From: Chondrus crispus | Taxonomy: Eukaryota > Rhodophyta > Florideophyceae > Gigartinales > Gigartinaceae | DNA length: 64,000 bases | Reading direction: 5' to 3' | Assembly: GCF_000350225.1 (NCBI RefSeq) | Contig: NW_005178810.1 | Coordinates: 161,508 to 225,507, forward strand | Shown: positions 54,132 to 63,988 of the stretch, piece after piece | How the letters are laid out: each line of letters starts with the position of its first letter | Numbering within the stretch: the first letter of the stretch is position 1 | The notes under the pieces: model-generated | Database searches by the model: none | What the model was told of the DNA's origin: nothing | Seen by the model: only the letters and a program-made list of their open reading frames with translations | Position numbers and translations under genes: made by a program

Positions 54132-54806
54132 CCAATGAAAGGTGAGATTGGAATGGGGGAATTGCAACCTCTTCCACTCGACTCGCTGCCCACGATTGCG
54201 GAGAGTGGAGCAGGACCAATGACTTTCTGGAAGATGGCAGCTTAAATAGGCACAGAAGCGAAGATATGGGTCACCAAAAGTTTGGTCCCATATATGGAAC
54301 CATAGAATCGAATACTAGCGATATAGGTGATCTAATTGTGCTGTCATGCGTGTTCTACGTGTGCACGTATAGCTCTCATGACACCACCCAATACCGTATT
54401 TGGACGCCCTTTCCAGGGCTTCAATCACATGTATTTTCTCTTGGGTGTTGTTTAACTTTGGTTTTGTTTCGATAGATAGTCTACATTATTTCCTACGGCC
54501 TATATTCTGCGAGCAGGCTCCAAACGTAAACGAACATCTATCTTCTCAAGACATATCTAAAAACGACCAGGAAGAACAAGCAATTGTCACAAATTCGTTC
54601 TGGCCCCATTTCAGAAGTCAAGTACGGTGGCGCGGGTATCTTTTTATTTCTTGTCAAGGAAGCGGAAGTCAAGAATAAAATCGGTCGAATTATATCCTCG
54701 TATGAGGATAAATGTGTTCATATGAGGACAAAGGTCCAATAGACACTAGGCGCATAAGGGCCCCGCGCTGTGACAAAGCTCAATTGTGATTTTGATTACT
54801 TCTATT
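54132..54806. other. Intergenic, no gene recognised
   Basis: AT-rich; only short ORFs. It may be the continuation of the sequence interrupted by copia-3, possibly piggyBac 3' DNA, but I see no matching TIR. Confidence 0.45.
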
Positions 54807-55020
54807 ATTGCTGACAAAAAATGGTAAGAAACTTTTATAATTTGGTGATAACCCATGTCAATAGAAATGTATCGCAGAATTGTTTGTGTTACGGCTCACT
54901 TCTATTGCCTCAATTGAGGTACAGCTCACTTTTATTGCCTCAAACAATTCTGCGATATATTTCCATTGACATTGGTTATCGCCAAAGTCTAGAAGTTTCT
55001 TACTATTTTTCGTCAGCAAT
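54807..55020. repeat. 214-bp foldback (inverted repeat)
   Basis: Arms of 80 bp: 54807-54886 (attgctgac...cagaattgtttg) and 54941-55020 (caaacaattctg...gtcagcaat), about 85% complementary. The 54-bp loop has two tandem copies of gctcactt(c/t)tattgcctca with an inner palindrome cctcaattgagg. TTA/TAA flank the perfect outer end TTGCTGAC...GTCAGCAA. It could be a foldback MITE or a precursor of small RNA. Confidence 0.85.
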
Positions 55021-56320
55021 AAATCTTTCAGTAAATTTCTTCGCCCAGTCGTCTCTCTGCTCTCCCCTCAAAAAACTTGACTCGCAGCCTATATGATCTA
55101 GTAAGATAGGGATGGTATGTAATTTGTGGAGTTAGGGCACACTGCTTTTCCCGAAAGCGCAAGCAAGTGGAATTCTCTATCTAAAATTTGCCGGGCATTG
55201 GCATATATGCGAAATCTCTTTCAAGATTGAAATTTTATTCTTATGGTAGAGTTCTTCCACAAAAAGGGCACCCTATAGACGGCACGTACTGTATTGACAG
55301 ATCGGCTGCTTTCGGATGATGATCATCCATGCGTAAACTAAAAAATGACCAGTACTTCTTTGTCCGACAATTTCCACAATCGAGAAGATAACATTTGAGG
55401 TTTCGTCAAAACTTTTGTCCTTTGGAATTCCAGGATTTGATTGTAATTCCATTCTGCATGTTCATTCCTTGAACATTTTGTGTCCAGAGCGCCTAAGCAG
55501 TCTGTAAGCAGTCTGTATAATTGTGATTGTTGCTGTGAAAAAGGGGAGAAGAATCTGTCAGTTTTCTCAGTAACGGTAAAGGGATAAGTGTTGTGGCGCA
55601 TCGAAAGGAATTAAAGTGGAGAGTTCTACCTAACTACGAGTGCGCACGAGTGTAATGAGTAAATGCTCACGTTGCAGCAACTTTCATTTTTAGTTTTTCG
55701 TGTGTTTTCCCTGGTTCAAATCTATTTGACGAAGCATGGTGGTTGAAATGAAAATGAAAATTCCAACGGAACCCCATCTCCATAGTTTCACTCAATAGCC
55801 TCCATTGTCTTACATTAAGTTGCATAACTCATGCGTATGAATCCATTGAAGCCCGATTCTAGATATTGGAAGCATGAGTGGTGGAAAAGTATCTTTCAAC
55901 AAGTATTCAAGCATTTCATATACTTTTAATTGTCTAAAACGCTGATAAGACATATTTCAAAACAAAATGAATACTTTCTGCAAACGTGATATTTTCTGTT
56001 GCCAAACAAATTAGGCTTGCTTTCTATGGAATATACCATATTCTCTTTTGTGTAATTCTTTCTGCGAATGAATATGAAAAATTTAAAGACTACCGTGATA
56101 CAAATGATGCCGTCGATACTTTCGTATACATGCTTCCACACTTGGTTTTGTGATCAGTTTGAAAAAGTCATAAATAACGGGTTTCTTTCCGCAGATGGTT
56201 GGGGACAGATGGTTAGAGTAATTCTTAGAAACCCCATTTTGATTAATGTTTTGCACATCTAAATTTAAATTTTGCAATAAAATCTACCGCATGCTCCCAA
56301 TCCGAAATTTCTCATTTTCT
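55021..56320. other. AT-rich intergenic, no gene recognised
   Basis: Short ORFs only (none above 90 codons with features). No RNA gene or repeat recognised apart from its neighbours. Confidence 0.5.
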
Positions 56321-56324
56321 TAAC

Positions 56325-56798
56325 GGCTCGCCTAAGCCAACAGACTGTTGTTACACAGACGTAACAATTAAATGGGAGGTCTGCAAACGGCAGTCCTCTT
56401 CCGTCTGACCTGCTTACGGCACGTCAGTGATCTCCGCTTGCGAACTGCAAGTGGATTTTGCCGATCGCGGACGCGCGATGCGGCGGAAAGTGGGAAGCGC
56501 CCACTTAGTTGAGCAGTGCCTGCTCGAAGGCAAACGCAACGGCGTTTGGTGAATGAACAATGTTTAGTCGTAAGATGAGTATTCGATCGATTGTTACTTT
56601 CTACATTCTGTCCGTTGCTGAATGGTAATTTATACTACTGCCCGCATACGCGCGCGAGGCCACTGCGGTTTACCTCCCGCAGCGGAGACTCGGCCAGATT
56701 ATCTGAGTCTCTGTTGCGACTCCCGGTTGACATATGACTCCTTAGATTATTCCAAAAACTCTACTGCTGATTTCTTGGCGAAGCAGAACTTTGCTTCG
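56325..56798. ncRNA. Cluster of consecutive perfect hairpins, candidate structured RNA
   Basis: Stem-loops follow each other at short spacing: 56325-56338 (4 bp), 56348-56367 (TTGTTAC/GTAACAA), 56376-56398 (8 bp with one mismatch), 56404-56426 (CTGAC/GTCAG), 56433-56453 (8 bp with one G-T), 56463-56478 (ATCGCG/CGCGAT), 56487-56505 (AAGTGGG/CCCACTT), 56510-56524 (GAGCAG/CTGCTC), 56530-56547 (CAAACGC/GCGTTTG). Three more lie at 56663-56682, 56685-56711 and 56779-56798. Most loops are 3-6 nt. It does not fold as a tRNA and no known RNA family is recognised. Transcription and strand are unknown. Confidence 0.4.
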
Positions 56799-57298
56799 TT
56801 CTGAGAAAGTCTCCTTGCAACAACACAGACATCTGAAATAATGAAATGACGCACTTTTGGGGGTGATATGAACCTGATTACATTTTTCGTAACAACACAG
56901 TCGGTGCTAATACCATAGCAGGGCCTGCGTTGATATTAAATGTCTGACCCGTCTGCATTGCATTAAATAAATATACATATCCTAACGAAATTCCGGTTAT
57001 GTGACGGACGCATATCAAGATATTTCTTCAATGACGACACCAAGCATTCACAAGCCCTACGATAACCAGTAACGGCCTTTAAGGCCAACATCCGTTGTTG
57101 TAGACCTGGCGAGAACGATATTTTGAATTCTATAGTTTTGTGGGCATACCCGTGCAGCTTAGCCCTGTCAACGTAAAAGTATAGTGTGTCCTCGTTGCTG
57201 TTGTCAAGTCGACTAATTGTAGGGACAGTACTATTGTTCAAACAGATCCACACATTTGAGAGATGTCGCAAAAATCCTAGAACGTACTCTCATTGCGT

Positions 57299-57308
57299 AC
57301 TATATATT
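57299..57308 (+). promoter_or_regulatory. TATA box of trypsin-like gene
   Basis: actatatatta about 75 bp upstream of the ATG at 57382. Confidence 0.55.
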
Positions 57309-57381
57309 AGGCTAGTTGAGACGTCTGTTGGACCTGAGCATCTTTTTCGAAATTACCACAAGTTCTACAACGTTTCTTACA

Positions 57382-58336
57382 ATGAGGGTTCAGACGTGTT
57401 TTCTTGCCCTTGCTCTTCTCGTTTGTATGAGTACAACTTTCCAAGCTTCTGAGGCAGCTACTCCTGTCATTGTCGGCGGCAAAGTTGCCAAGAGAGCCTA
57501 TCGAAAGCACTTGGCATATGTCATAGTTAACACAAAGTCCGGCTCGGGGTTTACATGCACTGGAACCATCGTTGGTCGTCGGTGGATTCTGACTGCTGCA
57601 CATTGCGTGGATAGCTTCAATTCATCTGAGGACGTTGACGTTTCATCTTCATATGCCTACATTTCTCCCAGGTCTTTATCTAAAAACTTGGTCAAAGAAT
57701 ATTTCTTCAAATCGGTATATGTCCATAAGAACTACAAGCCGCTGGGTTTAGATTCTCGTCATGATATTGCTGTGGTTGAACTTGCAAAGAACATTCAGAG
57801 GAGCAAGTATTTCCCAACCACTCTTGGAGATGCCCCGCGCCCAAAGACAAATGTTATTGGTGCCGGATATGGCGTCTTGAATGAAGATGGAACACCGACC
57901 AGGTTTGCCATGCAAACAAAAGTCGTCGCTCAAAGTTTCAGGACGTGCGCCAGTCGCGAATCCAACTCAATCAGGAAATATTTGCGAAACAAGCTCCAGG
58001 TGTGCGCTACTTCACTTGGATTTCCCAATGAAGGAAGAACTGATACTTGCTGTAAGTACATCATTTCTCCGCACCTCTGCATTCCTGATCATGGTCGAAA
58101 ATTGTTTCTAACTTTCTTCGTCAAACTTTTATGTACCAACAGATGGAGATAGTGGTGGACCACTGTTCACAAGAAAAAACTCAAAAATTACCCAGTACGC
58201 CATCACATCATTCGCAACATCCGGATGTGCTTCGCCAGGAGGAACACCTTGGTATGTTCGTGTTTCTTTCTACAAGGAGAACATTGCTGCAATTATGAAG
58301 GTTGGAAGCAGCAAGAAGTTCAGAAAGATGGCCTAA
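57382..58336 (+). CDS. Secreted trypsin-like serine protease (S1 family), two exons
   Basis: Exons 57382-58051 and 58143-58336 (864 nt, 287 aa). The 91-nt intron has GTAAGT, a CTAAC branch motif and AACAG. Signal peptide residues 1-25 (FLALALLVCMSTTFQASEA). Mature start IVGG is preceded by Val (TPVIVGGK), not the Arg/Lys usual for trypsin activation. Catalytic triad: His in LTAAHC, Asp in HDIAVVEL, Ser in GDSGGPL, which is split by the intron as D-T-C-Y|GDSGG. The Asp six residues before the Ser predicts cleavage after Arg/Lys. Disulphide Cys are present. Start at 57382 chosen because it gives the signal peptide and follows the TATA box. It is probably an extracellular digestive or defence protease; the role is inferred. 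Confidence 0.9.
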
Positions 58337-58790
58337 AAGAATCAGCATAGCATGGTCGAGCAGATTTCAGAATACTAGTGACAGTTGTCGAGCGGTTCGC
58401 GGAATCAATGCACAGTACCCAAGGGTACTGTAGTAGTTTCTTTCCTTCCAAAAAAGTATCCCGTCAAGTTTATGCAACGCACCTCTTCATTTAATGGGTC
58501 ACATGTACGCAAGAAGAGAAATAAATGCTCCACATGAAATACTGCTTAACACTCACACCCACAAACAAGTACATCTTATTCTGGGATAACTGGAACTCTG
58601 CATATGTCAAGGACCCAAATGTACATCACAAGAAGTGCACAGGCAAAAAGCTACCTCTATCCGTAGATTTGCGCCTTTGCAATTCTTCTTCGCCTATGAA
58701 ACGAGTTTGAAAGCATCCCAATCGCCGGCTTGAGGCTTCGTCTATGGGTGACCCGCTCATGGCCATGGGCCGTAATCTCTCGTCTGCCCC
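58337..58790. other. Intergenic between convergent genes
   Basis: Holds the 3' ends of the trypsin-like gene (plus) and the S41-type gene (minus), and the inverted repeat CAGTACCCaaGGGTACTG at 58413-58430. No gene seen. Confidence 0.6.
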
Positions 58791-60638
58791 CTACGCGCCG
58801 CTGAACGCCAGGCCAAGCATCTCGTACAGGTCGCAGTCGCCCTTGAGCGCGTCGTCCCTGGTGGGGAAGTACCGCACGTCTGGCGCGACCCCGACGTTCT
58901 CGATCAGCGCGCCCTGCTTGATCCCGTACCTAAAGAACCGAAAGAACGCCGAGCTGAAAGTCGCGCGCGTCGTGCCCAGCGGCTGGAACGTCCTGCCCAA
59001 CACCTGCACCATGGAATCGTACGACAGCGTCGTCGCCCCGCCGCCGCCGGTCGCCCCCTCCCCGACCACCGTCGACAGCCCCAGGTCCACTTGCAGCGCC
59101 GCGTACACGTCCCCCGCGCTGTACGTCTGCGCGTCCGTCAGCGTCACGATCTGCCCCGCGTAGAACCCCCCCGTGTCCAGCTCGTTCCGCTGGAACAGCG
59201 CCTGCGCCGGCCCGCTCATCGGCTCGCGCACGCTTATCGCAGAGTTCACGGCCGCCAACGTGCTCGACTTCACCGTGAGGTTCAGCGCCAGCGCGAGGAT
59301 CGCCTCCCGCACCAGTGCCGTCCCCCGCCACGACGTCAGGAAGTCCGGCGCCACCCCGCCCGTCACCACGTTGCTCACGTCCTCCGTGAACGCCACGTTG
59401 CCCCCCGGGTTGCCGCGCACGTCCACCACCAGCCCGCCCGCAGGCATCGCCCGCAGCAGCCGCGCCAGCTCGCCCAGGTTCGCGTTGTTCGAGTTCGCAT
59501 TGAACGTCCGGATCTGTAGACGCCCGATCCGCCCCGACTTCGTCCGGATCGTCTCCGCGAAGAACAGCCGCTGGAACTGCGGCCCCACCGCCACCGTCTG
59601 CCGCTCGTCCTCATCCACCCGTACCGTCTCGTCCACCCCCGCCCCGTCGTCCGTCTTCACCCCGATATCCTCCACCTCGAGCTTCCACTCCGAACCTCCG
59701 GCCCCGCCGCCCCACATCCCGTCGCCCAACCCCCCCGCCGTCGCCGTCCCCAGCTTGTGCCGTTGCGGCGGCGCCACCGCCGCCGCCCCGTCGCGGTTGC
59801 TCGCTTGCACGTACACCCACGGCAGCGTGATCGTCCCCATGGCCCCGCCGTCTGCGCGGTACCCGATGGTCACCCCGGCCGAGCCTGGCACAGGGTCCAC
59901 CCCCAGCATCCGCTTGGAGATGTACCCCACCCCTTCCGCTACCTGCGCATCTTGGTTGGCCCCGTAGCTGAGGTCGCCAGCCGCCAGCACGGCCGCGTCT
60001 ATGCTCTTGCCGTTGTACGTCAACAGCTCCGCCCCGACCCCAAACGAGGAGTTCGTCGGGATCAGCGACCGCACGATGTCGTCCACCACGTACCGCCGCC
60101 GGGGGTTGCCCTGCTTGTCATTGTCGCCGTTCACATAGTACACCTGCGCGTCAAACCCGAGCAGCGCCCGCGTCCGGTTGAACGGCGCGGGCAGCAAGTA
60201 GACCGTGTGGAAGTCGTTGGCGGTGCGGAAGATATCGCCCATCGCCTTGTGAAACTCAAAGCTGGACGTCCCTCTTCCGATCGTTCTCGCGTACCGTCTC
60301 AGCCTCACGGACGGGTCCGTCCCCGCCACGTTGCGGTACACAAACAGGTTGGGGTTCCATTCTCCCAACACGCGCCCGGCGATCTTTGCGATCCTCTTCT
60401 TCACTGTCGTTGAGATGGCGCCCGCGTTGAGGTCGCGGATCAGGTCGTCGAGCGACCGCTGCGAGAAAGTGCTCTGGCGCCCCGCGGAGAACGACATACA
60501 CAGCGAGTGCTCTCGCACGCACACGTCGTGCGTGTCCGGGTTGCCGTCATCGCAGTGTGCGTGCCTGCTGCACTCCGAAGCAGCTAGGTGGACGGTGAGC
60601 GACAAGAGGAGGAAGAGACCGAGGCTTTCGCGCAACAT
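58791..60638 (-). CDS. Secreted S41-type peptidase (C-terminal processing peptidase fold)
   Basis: 615 aa from Met at 60638, chosen because MLRESLGLFLLLSLTVHLAA is a signal peptide; an in-frame Met 14 codons upstream (60680) would spoil it. A short Cys-rich module follows (CSRHAHCDDGNPDTHDVCVR), like the CDDGNPCT repeats of secreted proteins. A PDZ-like middle (LLTYNGKSI) comes next, then the S41 core: RIGRLQIRTFNAN, GGLVVDVRGNPGGN, and TLTDAQTYSAGDVYAAL with the likely nucleophilic Ser in TYSAGD; the C-terminal part has GVAPDVRYFPTRDDALKGD. Intronless and GC-rich in third positions, unlike the neighbouring trypsin-like gene. Substrate unknown; the basic residue of the Ser/Lys dyad cannot be assigned by eye. 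Confidence 0.82.
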   Translation of the reverse strand: MLRESLGLFLLLSLTVHLAASECSRHAHCDDGNPDTHDVCVREHSLCMSFSAGRQSTFSQRSLDDLIRDLNAGAISTTVKKRIAKIAGRVLGEWNPNLFVYRNVAGTDPSVRLRRYARTIGRGTSSFEFHKAMGDIFRTANDFHTVYLLPAPFNRTRALLGFDAQVYYVNGDNDKQGNPRRRYVVDDIVRSLIPTNSSFGVGAELLTYNGKSIDAAVLAAGDLSYGANQDAQVAEGVGYISKRMLGVDPVPGSAGVTIGYRADGGAMGTITLPWVYVQASNRDGAAAVAPPQRHKLGTATAGGLGDGMWGGGAGGSEWKLEVEDIGVKTDDGAGVDETVRVDEDERQTVAVGPQFQRLFFAETIRTKSGRIGRLQIRTFNANSNNANLGELARLLRAMPAGGLVVDVRGNPGGNVAFTEDVSNVVTGGVAPDFLTSWRGTALVREAILALALNLTVKSSTLAAVNSAISVREPMSGPAQALFQRNELDTGGFYAGQIVTLTDAQTYSAGDVYAALQVDLGLSTVVGEGATGGGGATTLSYDSMVQVLGRTFQPLGTTRATFSSAFFRFFRYGIKQGALIENVGVAPDVRYFPTRDDALKGDCDLYEMLGLAFSGA

Positions 60639-60639
60639 G

Positions 60640-61204
60640 GTGGAAAAAAGGCACGCGTTGGGTACGACACACGATGGCACTCTGAAGGGATCGCTTTGGC
60701 AAAACTGCGGGAAAGGGGGTCCCCTGTTTCAGGGGTTGGGGACAAGGCGGAGAACGGGCGTTGCGATATTCGTTGCGTTGCTATCGGTAACAGAGCAGAG
60801 AAGGAGTGGTTGCGCGGCGAGCGTCATGGTAAGGAGTGGGTAAGCCGCCCCCACTTAAATGACAATCTGGGACTCGCCTATCTCCCCGTGCATCCGCATT
60901 ATCGCTTGAGGCTTGCGCCAGTACGGGTGGATGTGCGTGGTGGATGTGCGTGGCGTGGTGTGGCAGGGCCAGGCCAGGAGAAGCACACGCGACAAAGGCA
61001 AGGCAATTTAGAAGGTGTGAGAAGGGCGAGCGAGATGCACGGCGTGGTGTGGTGGTGGCTCGTGGAGCGGGCGGAGATGGCATTGCAGTCTTGCGATCGG
61101 GATGCAGGCGGGTTGTACGGACAGTGGTGTATTAATGCCGGCAGCGTGGGGCGAGAGTTTGGTGTTCGCTCTCACTCCAGAAATGGGAAGACGTCGCACT
61201 GGAT
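60640..61204. other. Upstream region of S41-type gene, no gene recognised
   Basis: G-rich on the plus strand; ORFs here overlap on both strands and show no domain. Presumably contains the minus-strand promoter, but no clear TATA was seen. Confidence 0.5.
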
Positions 61205-61222
61205 GTACCCTTCGAAGGGTAC
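61205..61222. repeat. Perfect 18-bp palindrome GTACCCTTCGAAGGGTAC
   Basis: Self-complementary; related inverted repeats at 58413, 61332-61377, 62093-62145 and 62754-62765. Confidence 0.9.
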
Positions 61223-61632
61223 GGAAGGGGAGCACAACATGAGGAAAGGTTGGAGGAAGAGAAGGAAGAAGGGTCGGTAGGTTTAATGATAGACGACGCA
61301 TTGCTGCCGCCGTCTAAACCCGTTTCAAGCGGTGTACAGTACCCTTATTGTAGTACTGTACAGTACCAAGGGTACACGGTACTGGACTGTAGTGGACGGG
61401 GGAACGGTCAGCGGGTTGCTGGGGGAAAGACGATCGTGTTGGAAGACGTGGAGGCGGACGGCGGCGGCGAATGCGATAAGATCGGAAGGAAGGGGGAATG
61501 GAGGGGGGCGACGGTGTCGGAGAGGATGTCAACGTCACGCGAGAGTATTACTGTCGCATTGTACAACACGGGCACGGAAGAGGGCATGAGAGCGAGGAGA
61601 GGCGCGCGGTATGCATTCCGGGGTTGTCTACC

Positions 61633-61658
61633 GGGGGGGGGGGGGGGGGGGGGGGGGG
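61633..61658 (+). repeat. Poly-G tract (26 G)
   Basis: Uninterrupted run of 26 G after ctacc. Can form G-quadruplexes; the length is probably imprecise in the assembly. Confidence 0.95.
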
Positions 61659-61763
61659 TTCTGCGCACCACAGAAGGGCTGACAACATCTCGCTTTCAAG
61701 TTGTCACATCGTAGAGTATGCTAGAGCTGCTGTGGCGATATGTCGTGTGGCGCGTGTGGCGGG

Positions 61764-61918
61764 GAGATTGAAGGCCATGTCGTGGAAACAGAGCCCCCTA
61801 CTTCAGCTGCCAGAACCACAGGCCGTGCGTAGAACCAAAGCCGTGCGGGAGATTGAAGGCCATGTCGTGGAAACAGAGCCCCCTATTTCAGCTGCGGGAA
61901 CCAAAGGCCGTGCGTAGA
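61764..61918 (+). repeat. 85-bp tandem duplication
   Basis: 61764-61848 and 61849-61918 share gagattgaaggccatgtcg through cagagccccct and gccgtgcgtag, with a few substitutions. The first unit has an extra partial inner repeat of gccgtgcg. Confidence 0.8.
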
Positions 61919-62092
61919 GGCCGATGCGACGGAGACTTGCCGGTCAAGCATACTGCCCGTGTGGCTTCCCTAGCTTGCCGCTCCATGCTCAGTCTAGAAC
62001 CTGAATCTGCGGGGATGGCCGTGCTGGGCGCACCGCTCTGCTCGCGAGATGGAAAGGCTCTGAAGTGCGCACAGTACCCTTCGAACTTCGGT

Positions 62093-62145
62093 GTAGCCCC
62101 ACCCTTTTACCCTTCGAAGTTCGAAGGGTACAAGGGTGGGGCTAC
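62093..62145. repeat. 53-bp near-perfect hairpin
   Basis: Arms of 26 bp (gtagccccaccctt...acccttcgaa and its complement) with one mismatch and a single-base loop. Confidence 0.9.
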
Positions 62146-62214
62146 ATGCAATACCCTTGGTAACTTTACCCGTGGTGTAGTCTACTGTACGTAGTACAAT
62201 AATAAGGGCACTGA

Positions 62215-62608
62215 GAGCACCCCTATCGGTGCTGTGTATATGTAAATATTTGGCATATAGAGATACATATAGCCTCTTTCATCCCTACCGGACTGGTTAT
62301 CTCCAAGAATTTGGCCTTTTTGGCTATATCTATCTCTATATAGGAAGCCGGATGGTGACAAATTTACACATTTGACCATATAGAGACGCGAATTACATGG
62401 CGCCACTTGGCCAAAAGACCATAGAACAGTGTCAATACAGTACCTCTCGTACTCGATGCCCCGCACCCCTCGTACACTATGCCCTATCAGGGCACTTCAA
62501 TTTCAAATTTACTCCTAAACCGATAGTGTTGCGCACAGAAATGCTATATGCAAACGCAAAATTTTACACATTTAGCCACCAAATTTAGCCAAACCGATAG
62601 GGGTGCTC
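62215..62608. mobile_element. MITE-like element with 16-bp TIRs
   Basis: 394 bp, TIR GAGCACCCCTATCGGT at the left (62215) and its complement ACCGATAGGGGTGCTC at the right (62593-62608), flanked by TGA on both sides. AT-rich interior with recurring tttggc/tttagcc subterminal motifs, no coding capacity. A 3-bp duplication fits the PIF/Harbinger superfamily, although TGA is not its typical TWA. Confidence 0.65.
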
Positions 62609-62612
62609 TGAG

Positions 62613-63264
62613 CTTGCAACTTGTTACCATACGACTATTGCTGACAACTGACTGTTTAGCAGTTTAGGTATGTTTGAGAATAATATTCAGATGTTATCTG
62701 CATGGCAATATCGGCATGGCTTGACTAAAAACAAGCAAATTGCCTCTTTCAGGAAGGGTACCCTTGGTACAGTAACTTTATACGGTATATACAGTATACA
62801 TACATTACTGTGCCTGCGTACGCCGAGCTGCGTCCAAGTAGAATATGGCAGGATTGGAAATACTGGATTGGAAATACGCGCCCCCGGGATCGATGGACAT
62901 CTCTTCTCGATACATAAAGGGCTTGCTCTTTCTTTCTTCAACCAGAAATGCAGACGTCTGTGCCCCTCCGCCATTGTCCAACCACTCCTTGCTTCCGTTG
63001 TCTATCCATGCGGAGAGTAAATTACTCATCTGGACTCTCTTTGTGCATGCTATTTACCCTCGCTGTTCATATCCTGTACACTATAATGTAGTGTGACTGA
63101 CCCCGTTGTACACAACATGTCTGCCCACATGCCCCTCTGGTACAGCATTTATAGCGAAAACGTATACTGTACATCCCCTTTAAAAGGTATCGTGAAGCAA
63201 TCCAAACTTTCGATCAGCGTTAACGTTCAAACTGCTACGGTACGTTACACGCCAGTTTTACAGG
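62613..63264. other. Intergenic, no gene recognised
   Basis: Only short ORFs without features; includes the palindrome AAGGGTACCCTT at 62754-62765. Confidence 0.5.
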
Positions 63265-63266
63265 TA

Positions 63267-63988
63267 CAGGGGGGTACCCGGATTTAGTGCCTCTATATAT
63301 AGTGTATGTCCCGGTTTAGTGCTACTCTAACGGCTCTACACCACAAGGTATGATAAACAAGGGCCCTTGGTCACAAAATACAAGAACGTGTTCCCGAAGG
63401 ACGCCATGGAATCTGTTTTAAAAGATATGTCGGGCCTATCTCTCCAGGCAAAAAATGCAAATGTGAGCAATGTTAATGACCAAAGGGATGCCGCTGATAT
63501 TGCTACGTTAAATGAAAGTAATATTAATGGTTGGGTTATGGTAGAGGATTCAAGTGAAGTCAGAGATACCATGGAAACAGAAGCTCTAGAAGAGGTGGAG
63601 AGAATTATGGAGGAAATGGATGGGTCTAGATGTGTTTCATCTGGGCGAACTGAAGCAGAGCATACAGATACAGTGATGGAGAAGATTTCTAATGCTAGTC
63701 AGGCTCGTTCTCTCTCTTTGATCGAAGCAGCGAATGCGTTCTCAAAATTAGAGGCGGCAGCGGTAGCTCTCTCGCTACCTGATGCGTCTTCACATTTGCG
63801 CAAGGCTAGACGCATCATATTTGAGGCTCTCAAGCCACAGAAGAAGCAGAAACAGACGACCTTGACGGGTTTCCTTAGTTAAATACTATATTCAGTCTTC
63901 TTGTTAAGTTGCCGTTCTTGTGCCAAACCCGATTTAGTGCCTATTTTATCACGCTACACGGGGTAGCACTAAATAGGGTACCCCCCTG
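63267..63988 (+). mobile_element. Pogo-like transposon, deletion derivative
   Basis: 722 bp. TIRs CAGGGGGGTACCC(gg/ta).TTTAGTGC at both ends, flanked by TA (63265-63266, 63989-63990) inside the palindromic target caggTAcctg. The right TIR continues AGTGCTACCCCGTG, matching the right TIR of the split element (AGTGCTACCCCATG at 5916). It carries only the last part of a transposase, so it is non-autonomous unless helped by another copy. Confidence 0.75.
63406..63882 (+). pseudogene. Pogo-like transposase C-terminal fragment
   Basis: 158-codon ORF from Met at 63406. Acidic middle part (VERIMEEMDG), then SLIEAANAFSKLEAAAVALS, then SHLRKARRII and the end KKQKQTTLTGFLS. A terminal Q-T-T-(I/L)-T-x-F-(F/L) is typical of Tigger/pogo transposases. 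The helix-turn-helix and DDD catalytic domains are missing; it is open but incomplete. It may be a relic, or a small protein with the tail function only. Confidence 0.5.

Noticed and set aside
56433-56547. tRNA gene within the hairpin cluster
   Set aside because: Stem lengths, order and spacing do not fit a cloverleaf, and no T-loop GTTC-A motif is in place.
56622-56804. 60-codon ORF in the hairpin cluster
   Set aside because: Short, no domain or start context; coding does not explain the hairpins.
59173-59967. 264-codon plus-strand ORF opposite the S41-type gene
   Set aside because: The minus strand encodes recognisable S41 motifs and a signal peptide; the plus frame is a GC-driven shadow.
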